Positions 1-6,405 of a stretch of 6,557 nucleotides of DNA are shown here, piece after piece. A program made the translations under genes and the position numbers. The stretch covers positions 1 to 6,557 of the forward strand of contig DAOVQI010000191.1 in the NCBI GenBank assembly GCA_030628785.1. The letters are read 5' to 3'. This stretch comes from Bacteroidota bacterium. Lineage in GTDB: Bacteria > Bacteroidota > Bacteroidia > Bacteroidales > VadinHA17. A model generated the notes under the pieces. It was not told the origin of the DNA and made no database searches. It saw nothing but the letters and a program-made list of their open reading frames with translations. Within the stretch, counting starts at the first letter, position 1; the number at the start of each line of letters is the position of its first letter.

Positions 1-30
1 ATGACATCGATTAATTCAAAATTTCAAATT

Positions 31-45
31 TGTCCCGTAGGGACA
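31..45. repeat. Short palindrome with GTA loop
   Basis: Six-base arms (tgtccc / gggaca) surround the three-base centre gta. The same arm-gta-arm design appears in the hairpin at 6141-6157 with different arm sequence, suggesting a related class of small hairpin repeat. Confidence 0.6.
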
Positions 46-53
46 ATAAGGTA

Positions 54-103
54 ATTACCAGGTCCCGATACCCGATAGTTATCGGGTATCGGGACCTGGT
101 AAT
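54..103. repeat. Perfect 24-bp-arm inverted repeat
   Basis: Positions 54-77 are the exact reverse complement of 80-103, with only two bases (gt) at the centre. Each arm is internally repetitive: tcccgata is followed by cccgata. This is the longest perfect palindrome seen in the window. It would form a very stable cruciform or RNA hairpin, but there is no T-run directly after it, so a simple terminator role is not supported. It is probably a dispersed intergenic palindrome. Confidence 0.9.
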
Positions 104-137
104 AAGAAATATAAGCAAACAATCCCCGACTGCCGGC

Positions 138-192
138 ATTGATCTGAGGGAAACTGATGATTTCGGGGATTTGTGCCACAAGCCAATTAGAA
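138..192 (+). repeat. 55-bp direct repeat, copy A
   Basis: This segment matches 6406-6460 at 53 of 55 positions. The first 46 bases (138-183) are identical, then two bases differ (ca versus gg) and seven more are identical. Both copies have the same orientation and bracket the whole SusC/SusD-like pair about 6.3 kb apart. In this copy only, the preceding aatccccga (121-129) pairs perfectly with tcggggatt (163-171) inside the repeat. Confidence 0.9.
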
Positions 193-218
193 TTAAACAC
201 TAAGATACCAAGGATAAA

Positions 219-281
219 GACCCTCCTCCCTTCACCCGTCGGACCCTGAGTACCCTGGATAAACGACCCAGGAGGGTCGTT
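219..281. repeat. Overlapping, mutually exclusive inverted repeats
   Basis: The sequence aacgaccc (262-269) pairs with gggtcgtt (274-281) across the four-base loop agga. The right arm can instead pair with an upstream segment: gaccctcct (219-227) is the exact complement of aggagggtc (270-278). Only one structure can form at a time. There is no adjacent gene it could attenuate, so I treat this as nested repeat debris. Confidence 0.6.
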
Positions 282-308
282 CTACTTGTTCTATGTTTTC
301 CAAAAATT

Positions 309-352
309 CTCCTCCTTCGATAAGGAGGAGTACCCTGACGGTACCGTCAGGG
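309..352. repeat. Composite double palindrome
   Basis: Two perfect palindromes sit two bases apart. The first is ctcctcctt (309-317) with aaggaggag (322-330) around loop cgat. The second is a 20-base perfect palindrome at 333-352 centred on ggtacc. It is followed by ggaggtgg at 353-360, which partly complements the first unit. The pairing of two hairpins plus a fixed tail suggests a defined mobile or dispersed repeat unit rather than chance. Confidence 0.75.
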
Positions 353-370
353 GGAGGTGGTTGGATTAAC

Positions 371-399
371 TCGTCAGACCACTCCAAGTGGTCAGACGA
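371..399. repeat. Imperfect 12-bp stem-loop
   Basis: The arms 371-375/395-399 and 377-383/387-393 pair fully, separated by one a/a mismatch (376/394) and closed by loop cca. It lies about 27 bases beyond the terminator at 426-459. No function can be assigned. Confidence 0.6.
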
Positions 400-425
400 A
401 TAAAAAACAGGAGCGGACGGATAGC

Positions 426-459
426 AAAAAAAAAGCCCTGAATTTCAGGGCTTTTTTTT
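426..459 (-). terminator. Bidirectional rho-independent terminator of the gene pair
   Basis: The GC-rich stem gccctg (435-440) / cagggc (446-451) has a short aattt loop. It is flanked by nine A (426-434) and eight T (452-459), so an RNA from either strand would end in a stem followed by a U-run. On the minus strand the structure begins 11 bases after the stop codon of the SusD-like gene, where the transcript of the leftward unit should end. No plus-strand gene in view needs it. Confidence 0.9.
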
Positions 460-470
460 ATCAGCATTTA

Positions 471-2111
471 TTATTGCCATACTGGAGGATCAATCTCGGT
501 AGGTACCGGATTTAACCTTGTATGCCACCACACCTGGTTAGAAGTAGTACCTGGTGTATTGAACATAGTTTCATTTAGTAAATTAAGACCCTGACTATTT
601 TGAGCTGCTTGAAGATTTACTGCATTGTAAGTTTCTTCGTTAATTGAATAACGAATACGAACAGGGAATCCCAGATCAGGATAAAAAGCGGCTTCAAGCT
701 CAAACTCAAAAACTCTTGCAGGAAAACCTGTCCTTCTGACTAAATTATAGGCTTGCACACCCTGACCGAATATACCTGTCCATCTTTGTTCACAGATAAG
801 CTGATACTTCTCTCCGTCGGTAGCCGCCTGAGCCCAGTCAACATTGGGTTGAGCCAGATAAGTAGCCGCATCATAAGTAGCATCCCATCTTTCCATAGAT
901 GCTGCAATACCTGCTTCGTAAGCTGCCTGAGCAGCTCCACCTGTACGCATTAAATGCTCAGCCTTGATGAATTCAACTTCATCATAGGTAAGAATATATA
1001 CCGGGGCATTTTCATCATATGCAACCGCTGTTCCCAACAATGAAACGATATTGAAATCAGAGGCAGCATGAGCCAGGCCATTCTGAGTTCCGGTATAAGC
1101 CACCGTAGTATCGCCGTCAACATATTTTGGACTTGGCTGGGCATAAACAGGAAGCCTGGGATCATTCCTGGCTTTCAGATACTCAACTATGGTTTCAGCT
1201 ATTCCCTGGTCGGTACGTGTATACAGTGTATTATAAATCGGGTTCCTGTATGGCAGTCCCGGATAATCAAGGTAAACATTGTCAGCATTACTTGTCATGA
1301 TCGGGTGACCGGTTGGGTCACTCAAAATGGCAGCAATGGCAGCATCAGCACCGGAATAAGCAGCTGCACCTGCAGTGGTTGTAAAAGCCCCAGTACCCAC
1401 CATATTATATGTAAAAGACCAGGGTGTTCCTGCACAACGGTTCAGCAATCTTAATTTCAAAGAATTACCAAACTTTTTCCATTTTGCCGGGTCCCCACCA
1501 AATATCAGGTCACCACTACCGAAATTAATTACACCTGAACCAAGTAAAGTATTTGCTTCTTCAAGTTCATTAAAGAAAGCAGTATAAATACTTTCCTGTG
1601 TATCATATTTCGGGGTAATAATGCCATCTGCATACAAACCTTGTAAGGCTTCAGAGTAAGGAATATCACCAAAAAGGTCGGTTAAAAAACTGAACACCCA
1701 TACACGCATGATCTTTGCAGCAGCTAATAGAGCAGTATTGGATGGAACTTGATTTTCAGCTTCGATCTCTGCAGTGGTTTTATCGATGATAACCTGTAGA
1801 TCAAACAACTGATTCGTATAAATACCTTCCATATCTCCGGTCATGTCCCTTGGCTGATACTTGTCTTCGTCAATATACTGAACCTTAGCCCATTGCTGAC
1901 ACCAGCATCCAAGATAAGTATGCTGTATCCAACCACCTAACTCCCTTCCAACGGATGCTGTGATCACGTGGGTAAATATATTAATGGAAGGCACATCCGT
2001 AGGAGAATTAGGACTTGTATTCATTTCCTCGAAATCTTTGGTGCATGATCCTACTGTAAAGATCATGGCCAATGCGAGGAATACCTTATTGTATTTTATG
2101 AAATATTTCAT
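471..2111 (-). CDS. SusD/RagB-type outer-membrane substrate-binding lipoprotein
   Basis: This 546-residue protein is the surface lipoprotein partner of the SusC-like transporter encoded just upstream. It is expected to capture substrate and act as a lid on the barrel. The N-terminus is a lipoprotein signal peptide: a hydrophobic run from residue 10, then VGSC with lipidated Cys23. The mature start, CTKDFEEMNTSPN, is typical. Conserved blocks follow in order: TDLFGDIPYSEAL (144-156), PKYDTQESIY (167-176), WKKFGNSLKLRLLNR (211-225), EVEFIKAEHLMR (378-389), a QRW...RRTGFP block (442-464) and VWW (527-529). These fit the SusD-like branch (Pfam SusD-like_2 / SusD-like) rather than starch-binding SusD itself. 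I chose ATG at 2111; a TTG two codons upstream (2117) is in frame but improbable. No Shine-Dalgarno is visible, as usual in this phylum. The start lies 30 bases past the transporter stop, implying co-transcription. C69 and C71 near the predicted N-terminal helices look unusual. Substrate is unknown. Confidence 0.96.
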   Translation of the reverse strand: MKYFIKYNKVFLALAMIFTVGSCTKDFEEMNTSPNSPTDVPSINIFTHVITASVGRELGGWIQHTYLGCWCQQWAKVQYIDEDKYQPRDMTGDMEGIYTNQLFDLQVIIDKTTAEIEAENQVPSNTALLAAAKIMRVWVFSFLTDLFGDIPYSEALQGLYADGIITPKYDTQESIYTAFFNELEEANTLLGSGVINFGSGDLIFGGDPAKWKKFGNSLKLRLLNRCAGTPWSFTYNMVGTGAFTTTAGAAAYSGADAAIAAILSDPTGHPIMTSNADNVYLDYPGLPYRNPIYNTLYTRTDQGIAETIVEYLKARNDPRLPVYAQPSPKYVDGDTTVAYTGTQNGLAHAASDFNIVSLLGTAVAYDENAPVYILTYDEVEFIKAEHLMRTGGAAQAAYEAGIAASMERWDATYDAATYLAQPNVDWAQAATDGEKYQLICEQRWTGIFGQGVQAYNLVRRTGFPARVFEFELEAAFYPDLGFPVRIRYSINEETYNAVNLQAAQNSQGLNLLNETMFNTPGTTSNQVWWHTRLNPVPTEIDPPVWQ

Positions 2112-2141
2112 TTTCAATTAATTTAAGTTATACAAATCAAA

Positions 2142-5100
2142 CTAAAAGGTAAACTTCAGATTGAACCCAAAAGTTCTGGCTGAAGGTATGGGCGTGGAGT
2201 TCATTCCCAACGAAGTATTTCCAGCGCTAATTGCATTTTCAGGATCGACATGAGGCATATTGTCAAGTAACAGCAATAAGTTCCTGCCAACCAGAGAAAA
2301 ATTGATACTTGAAATACCTACCTTTTGCAGTGCTGAAATATCGTGGAATGTATAACCCAGGATTACTTCACGTAATTTTACAAAACTGGCATCAAAAACA
2401 GACAGCCCTGGTTTGCCCCAGTAATCCGTTTCGTAATAGGTTAGAGCCTCCACATAAGTTGTATTCACAACCGGTGTGGTTGCATCACCTCCAGCTGCGT
2501 CGGTAAATCGAGGAGTTCCATCATTATTTAAAGCACCATAAACCCCGTCAACTAAAACACCACCGCCATCGGCAACCGGATCCCTCACATTCATACCATT
2601 GGCATTAGTGGCTGCCGTTTCAGCCGTTACACCGGCATAAGCTCCGAACCAATCGGTTACAGAGTATTGTACACCTCCTTTACGGAAGTCAACCAGGAAG
2701 CTGAAGTTAAAGTCCTTATAGCTGAGAGCACTGTTCACGCCACCAAACCAGTCGGGTGTAACATTACCACATAAAGTCATTTGTGGTGTTTGAATTAATC
2801 TACCTGAGGTTCTTACAACAGGCCTGCCTGTGTACTCGACATAATCAGTTATTGTTTCAGCAACATCCCTGTAATGAATTACAGCATTTTCCCTGACAAT
2901 GTCGTTTGCCATCAACTGTCCATAAGGTTCTCCTACACGGGCATATACCCTTGCTCCCCATGATCCGGAATACAGATACAGGTCATCTATTCCCTCAGTT
3001 AACTCAATAACTTTGTTTTTGTTCGTAGCCCAGTTCACCATTATATCCCACCTGAAATCAGAGGTCTGAACAGGGGTTAATCCGAGAGTTAGTTCCACAC
3101 CCTGGTTTTGAATATTACCGGCATTAATTGTTTGATTGTTGAATCCGGTCATCCTGGATATTGAAATATTCATAATCTGGTTTGTAGTATTCTCCTTATA
3201 ATAGGTAGCATCGAGGCGAATCCTGTTACTCAGGAATTTCAAATCAATACCAGCTTCAATCGACTTCTTCTTCTGTGGCATCAAACCCAGTGGTGGTAAC
3301 GTGTTGCCATAGCTCAATGAAGGATTGCCCCTGAAAGGATTAGATGCGCTATATGTTCCCTTCAATGCATAAGCTCCGGCTGAACCGCCAACTTCAGCGT
3401 AACTTGCCCTAAGCTTGGCATAGGATAATATATTTGATTGTAATCCTAATGCTTCAGTAACAACGAATCCCAGAGCAACAGATGGATAGAAATAGGAGTT
3501 GTTATCAGCCGGTAAAGTTGAAGACCAGTCATTCCTGGCAGTAAGGTCAAGGAATAAGTAATTCCTGAAACCAAGATTTGCGGTAGCAAAAGCGCTCTGC
3601 AATTCGGTATGTGTTTCAGACATACCCGTGGTTGCAGCAACCGCGGCATTACTTACTGCATAAAGGTCAGGGATGATCAACTCACTAACATAGGTGTTAT
3701 TTTGATGATAATTATAATGGTTATATTCACCACCGACTAATGCTACAACACTAAATTCTCCAAAATCCTTATTGAAATTCAATTGAGTCCTGGCAATCAT
3801 TTGGTTCCTTGTAGTTAGGTAAGAACTAAATCTTCCTTCAGGCCAATCGTGTGAACCCTTAGCCCTGCGCTCTGTAATTTTCTGTGAGTAAACATCATTT
3901 CCAACCATTCCTTCAAGACTCAGGAATGTAGTAAGATCATATCTAAAATTCACATTACCCAACAATCTGTCTCTGTCTCTTGAGTTGGTATTCTTGTACA
4001 AAGTCCAGTAAGGATTGTCGTGATAACTATGGTTCCAGTTATATGGCTCGTTAGAAACAGGATCAATTTTTTCCCAATTGTCTTTCAAATCAATCATATC
4101 AACCTGACGGCCGAACCACTGGCATGTACTTTGAAAGACGCCAGCACTGGTATATCCAGCAGACATGATATTATCACTCTTGTTACTGATATAATTGGCT
4201 GACGCATTAATTCTGAACTTTGGGGAAACGTTTAAACCCGCACTAAAGGTTACATTGTTCTTCTTAAGATCAGTATTGGGAAGCATACCCTTTACATCCT
4301 GGTTTCCCAGTGATAACCTGAAGTTGGCTTTTTCATCCGCACCTTGCAATGTAAGAGTATTTGTTGCCGTAAGACCAGTTTGGAAAATGTCTTTTACATT
4401 ATCAGGATGAGCAATCCATGGAGTAGGTGTACGAACGCCGGTAACAGGATCGTACGGACTGTCAAACTGAGCAATAAGCCTGCCATCCAGTGGCGGGCCC
4501 CAGCTTTCGTCAATACCATCATTGACTCCACCCCAGTCACCATCAACATATTCAAACTGTCCATTATAACCTTGACCATAAAGGTCTTGAAATTCAGGAA
4601 GTTTAAGAGGGTTACTCCACACCCAGTTGGATTCAAAAGAAATACCCAATCCTTTCCGGGCGCCTGGCTTTAGCTTTCCGCTTTTTGTAGTAATCATTAC
4701 AACACCGTTCACAGCCCTTGATCCATAAAGAGCAGCAGCATTGGCGCCTTTCAGAACAGAAATACTCTCAATATCTGAAGGATTTACATCCATGGTTGAA
4801 TTACCATAATCTGTTCCACTATAAGCTCCAACTGTTCTTTCTCCAGTGCCCGAGTATGCGTTAATTATAGGTACACCATCCACAACAAAAAGTGGCATGT
4901 TGTTACCGGTTAGTGTACTCATACCACGGACAATAATCCTGGCACCGGAGCTAACGTTACCTGAAGAATTCGAGATCTGAACTCCGGCAAGTCTGCCTTG
5001 TAAGGAGTTCACAACGTTGGCTTCACGGGCAGTTACTAGTTCATCGCCCTTTACATCTTGTACAGAATAACCCAGGGCTTTCTTTACACGGGTGATACCG

Positions 5101-5429
5101 AGGCTGGTAACAACCACCTCTTCAAGTCCCAGGATATCCACTTCGAGGGTTACATCAATCACGCTGCGCCCTCCGATGGTTTCTTCCACCGTTTTCATAC
5201 CAACGAAGGTAAACATCAGCTTGATTGCATTCTCCGGTACGGCCAGTGAGTAATTGCCGTCGACATCCGTAATGGTACCGATGGTGGTTCCCCGTACCAC
5301 TACAGAAACACCTGGTATTGGACTGCCGTCTTCGGCACTCGTAACCGTACCAGTAACCACATTGGCTTGTGAAAATACCTGTATACAAGTAAATACAAGC
5401 AATGTGAAAAGAATCATCAATCTTTTCAT
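2142..5429 (-). CDS. SusC/RagA-family TonB-linked outer-membrane transporter
   Basis: The 1095-residue protein is a full-length SusC-type TonB-dependent barrel that imports substrate captured by its SusD partner. A signal peptide covers about residues 1-21 (ending VFSQ). A carboxypeptidase-regulatory-like domain spans roughly 24-97, with GSPIPGVSVVVRGT and TDVDGNYSL. A TonB-box-like EEVVVTSLGI lies at 103-112. The plug carries both SusC signatures: ARIIVRGMSTLTGNN...VVDGVPI (163-188) and NPSDIESISVLKGANAAALY (216-235), continuing to TTKSG (247-251). The C-terminal barrel has DASFVKLREVILGYTF (1013-1028), GRN (1048-1050), DPEN (1062-1065) and RTFGFNLKFTF ending in Phe. There is no N-terminal STN domain, so direct FecA-like signalling to an anti-sigma factor is not expected. 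The frame is intact. ATG at 5429 follows an AT-rich leader lacking a Shine-Dalgarno. It is the first gene of a leftward two-gene unit. The imported substrate (glycan, peptide or other) cannot be told from sequence. Confidence 0.97.
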   Translation of the reverse strand: MKRLMILFTLLVFTCIQVFSQANVVTGTVTSAEDGSPIPGVSVVVRGTTIGTITDVDGNYSLAVPENAIKLMFTFVGMKTVEETIGGRSVIDVTLEVDILGLEEVVVTSLGITRVKKALGYSVQDVKGDELVTAREANVVNSLQGRLAGVQISNSSGNVSSGARIIVRGMSTLTGNNMPLFVVDGVPIINAYSGTGERTVGAYSGTDYGNSTMDVNPSDIESISVLKGANAAALYGSRAVNGVVMITTKSGKLKPGARKGLGISFESNWVWSNPLKLPEFQDLYGQGYNGQFEYVDGDWGGVNDGIDESWGPPLDGRLIAQFDSPYDPVTGVRTPTPWIAHPDNVKDIFQTGLTATNTLTLQGADEKANFRLSLGNQDVKGMLPNTDLKKNNVTFSAGLNVSPKFRINASANYISNKSDNIMSAGYTSAGVFQSTCQWFGRQVDMIDLKDNWEKIDPVSNEPYNWNHSYHDNPYWTLYKNTNSRDRDRLLGNVNFRYDLTTFLSLEGMVGNDVYSQKITERRAKGSHDWPEGRFSSYLTTRNQMIARTQLNFNKDFGEFSVVALVGGEYNHYNYHQNNTYVSELIIPDLYAVSNAAVAATTGMSETHTELQSAFATANLGFRNYLFLDLTARNDWSSTLPADNNSYFYPSVALGFVVTEALGLQSNILSYAKLRASYAEVGGSAGAYALKGTYSASNPFRGNPSLSYGNTLPPLGLMPQKKKSIEAGIDLKFLSNRIRLDATYYKENTTNQIMNISISRMTGFNNQTINAGNIQNQGVELTLGLTPVQTSDFRWDIMVNWATNKNKVIELTEGIDDLYLYSGSWGARVYARVGEPYGQLMANDIVRENAVIHYRDVAETITDYVEYTGRPVVRTSGRLIQTPQMTLCGNVTPDWFGGVNSALSYKDFNFSFLVDFRKGGVQYSVTDWFGAYAGVTAETAATNANGMNVRDPVADGGGVLVDGVYGALNNDGTPRFTDAAGGDATTPVVNTTYVEALTYYETDYWGKPGLSVFDASFVKLREVILGYTFHDISALQKVGISSINFSLVGRNLLLLLDNMPHVDPENAISAGNTSLGMNSTPIPSARTFGFNLKFTF

Positions 5430-5483
5430 AGGCTAAAATTTAAGGTTTATAAATAGATTAGATTAGAAAAAAAATAAAAATTC

Positions 5484-5508
5484 GTGCATTTTTAGCAAAA
5501 CCATGCAC
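5484..5508 (-). promoter_or_regulatory. Inverted repeat in the transporter leader, possible operator
   Basis: The sequence gtgcat (5484-5489) and its exact complement atgcac (5503-5508) are separated by 13 bases, giving two half-sites 19 bases apart centre to centre. It lies 55-79 bases before the start codon and probably inside the 5' untranslated leader. It could be a protein-binding dyad or a weak hairpin. A six-base dyad can also occur by chance. Confidence 0.3.
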
Positions 5509-5579
5509 TTATTTAACTACAAATTAGAAAAATAAAAACTAAAGATACAAATTTTTCAGCTATAATAATGATTTTAAAA

Positions 5580-5587
5580 CAAATGTA
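5580..5587 (-). promoter_or_regulatory. Candidate -7 box, TACATTTG
   Basis: Read on the minus strand this is TACATTTG, a match to the Bacteroidota -7 consensus TAnnTTTG, about 150 bases before the transporter start codon. An identical box occurs one repeat unit upstream at 5657-5664, and another match (TAAATTTG) at 5625-5632. None has a clear TTTG -33 element at the usual 19-21 base spacing, so the assignment is tentative and the AT-rich background makes chance matches likely. Confidence 0.3.
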
Positions 5588-5656
5588 TACTTAACGATAA
5601 TTAGAAAAATAAAACTTAAAGATACAAATTTATCAGTTATAATAATGATTTTATAA

Positions 5657-5664
5657 CAAATGTA
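5657..5664 (-). promoter_or_regulatory. Second candidate -7 box, TACATTTG
   Basis: This is the equivalent of the 5580-5587 box in the second 77-bp unit. A TTG lies 23 bases further upstream (5688-5690), slightly outside the usual spacing. It could be an alternative promoter or a chance match. Confidence 0.25.
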
Positions 5665-5896
5665 TACTTATCGATAATTTTTAGTAACAATTGTAAAATG
5701 ATGATAACCTGCGATTTATGTTTGATTTATACGTTTTATCAACTGGTGCCAATTTTTTAAGATTTTTTCTAAAAATTTACTCGATTTTTTAAGAATGGTA
5801 CTGTTTTCGTTGATTACCAAATTAAATTATGTTTTATAGCACATCCATAAGATGAAAAAACGTGCTTAAAGGTTGCGTAACTGTTAAAAAATCAAT

Positions 5897-5948
5897 AACC
5901 CCGACAGGGTTACTACTCGTATCCCGACTCCAGTTCGGGCTACGAGTA
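5897..5948. repeat. Pair of short intergenic hairpins
   Basis: The first hairpin is aaccc (5897-5901) / gggtt (5907-5911) with loop cgaca. The second pairs 5914-5921 with 5941-5948 and 5923-5927 with 5935-5939, interrupted by one mismatch (t5922/c5940) and closed by a seven-base loop. Neither is followed by a T-run. They look like dispersed palindromic units of the kind seen in the left flank. Confidence 0.65.
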
Positions 5949-6057
5949 ATTAATTCTGGCAAGGTTCCAGGCCCAACAAACTTCCGGCGTCGTTCCGACC
6001 TGTAAAAGTTGGTACTAAAGACCCTAAGGGTTTCAAGCGTAGGGAGAGGGGAATTTA
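5949..6057. other. Non-coding segment with weak dyads
   Basis: I see no gene here. Weak palindromes include ccaac (5973-5977) against gttgg (6008-6012) around a GC-richer core, and accct/agggt (6021-6031). The segment links stronger hairpins on either side. Confidence 0.4.
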
Positions 6058-6094
6058 TTAGTCAGGGCTTGACTTTAAGTCAAACCCTGACTAA
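6058..6094. repeat. Strong 16-bp stem-loop
   Basis: The arms ttagtcaggg (6058-6067) and ccctgactaa (6085-6094) pair fully. After one mismatch (c6068/a6084) the stem continues with six more pairs (6069-6074/6078-6083) and a three-base loop. The structure is symmetrical, without a flanking T-run, so it resembles a palindromic repeat more than a terminator. Confidence 0.8.
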
Positions 6095-6191
6095 CTTTCA
6101 TCGGTATTGCAAATAATCCATCACTTATTAATCTTAGCATGAACCTCGTAGAGGTTCGATTATTGTAGATTATGCAGCCAGTATACAAAAA

Positions 6192-6238
6192 CGCCGAAAC
6201 TGCCTTAGCTGATCAGAGCTGAACTGTTGCTTTCGGCG
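6192..6238. repeat. Stem-loop inside the inverted-repeat segment
   Basis: The arms cgccgaaa (6192-6199) and tttcggcg (6231-6238) pair perfectly. The 31-base interior contains the palindrome ctgatcag (6209-6216), so a branched or extended structure is possible. Part of a structured RNA is conceivable, but I do not recognise a known family. Confidence 0.6.
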
Positions 6239-6262
6239 CAATTATCCGCAAGCTAAATCTGG

Positions 6263-6352
6263 GATAAGTATTTTTAAGGATATTTCTCCTTTTCCGGTTC
6301 ATTGAACGATTTCTCCCTTATTAACGATGGCAGTTGAACCGGTATTCTTATC
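6263..6352. repeat. Long two-tier stem-loop inside the inverted-repeat segment
   Basis: The inner arms ccggttca (6294-6301) and tgaaccgg (6335-6342) pair perfectly. An outer helix, gataag (6263-6268) with cttatc (6347-6352), is also perfect and nests around it, although the two helices are separated by an asymmetric internal loop (25 versus 4 bases). No flanking promoter or terminator is clear. Confidence 0.5.
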
Positions 6353-6405
6353 TTAAGTATTTTTTCTACAATAATCGAACACCGATGGTGTTCTGATGTT
6401 TACGT

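Larger units (their letters stand above)
1..425. other. Non-coding, palindrome-rich flank downstream of the susCD-like pair
   Basis: I see no credible gene here. The stretch is a mosaic of inverted repeats: 31-45, 54-103, 121-171, 219-281, 309-330, 333-352 and 371-399. It also holds one copy of a repeat found again at 6406-6460. Between them, around 198-218, is a degenerate purine-rich run of near-repeats (actaag, accaag, gataaag). Such sequence resembles the dispersed intergenic repeats of environmental Bacteroidota; that comparison is from general familiarity, not a search. Confidence 0.75.
5522..5675. repeat. 77-bp tandem duplication upstream of the transporter gene
   Basis: Positions 5522-5598 and 5599-5675 are adjacent units of exactly 77 bases that agree at 71 positions with no indels. 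The differences are scattered substitutions, so the duplication is not brand new. Each unit contains taaagatacaaattt and acaaatgtatactta. The second unit is followed by aattttta, which resumes only the first few bases of the unit. Because it lies where the operon promoter should be, it may have duplicated promoter or regulator-binding sequence. Confidence 0.92.
5430..5896 (-). promoter_or_regulatory. AT-rich leader and upstream region of the transporter operon
   Basis: No credible gene is present in this strongly AT-rich stretch, and the leftward unit must be transcribed from here or further right. It contains an inverted repeat (5484-5508), the 77-bp tandem duplication (5522-5675) with promoter-like boxes, and an 11-base A/T-rich motif (attttttaaga) repeated at 5752-5762 and 5784-5794. 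The position makes a promoter likely, but its exact place is inferred. Confidence 0.6.
6141..6393. repeat. Segment bounded by 29-bp inverted repeats
   Basis: The left arm (6141-6169) and the reverse complement of the right arm (6365-6393) agree at 23 of 29 positions, with the inner 16 bases (gttcgattattgtaga) identical. Each arm itself forms a hairpin: gaacctc/gaggttc with loop gta on the left, gaacacc/ggtgttc with loop gat on the right. The enclosed 195 bases hold two longer stem-loops and no open frame of note. It could be a small non-autonomous element or two inverted copies of a dispersed hairpin repeat. Confidence 0.7.

Noticed and set aside
1..54. A 17-codon plus-strand frame starting with ATG at position 1.
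   Set aside because: It is too short, crosses the 31-45 palindrome, and has no recognisable product. It could only matter as part of something outside the window.
24..281. A minus-strand stretch of about 85 codons without a stop, passing through repeat copy A and the long palindrome.
   Set aside because: It has no ATG, is built almost wholly of palindromic repeats, and the equivalent frame at the second repeat copy meets a stop just after the repeat. Openness here is best explained by chance and GC-richer repeat sequence.
54..459. A CRISPR array, because several repeats are regularly mixed with unique sequence.
   Set aside because: The palindromes differ from each other in sequence and spacing. 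There is no recurring direct repeat with uniform spacers and no cas gene.
1068..1454. A 128-codon plus-strand frame antisense to the SusD-like gene.
   Set aside because: It lies entirely inside a clearly conserved gene on the other strand and has low-complexity Ser/Cys/Ile-rich content typical of shadow frames.
4344..4673. A 109-codon plus-strand frame antisense to the SusC-like gene, with others nearby.
   Set aside because: The opposite strand encodes conserved transporter sequence throughout, so these are shadow frames.
6058..6094. A second rho-independent terminator.
   Set aside because: The stem is strong but is not followed by a U-run on either strand, and no gene ends nearby.
6192..6238. 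A tRNA or other standard structured RNA.
   Set aside because: No cloverleaf, anticodon arm or CCA end can be drawn, and the sequence matches no RNA family I recognise.
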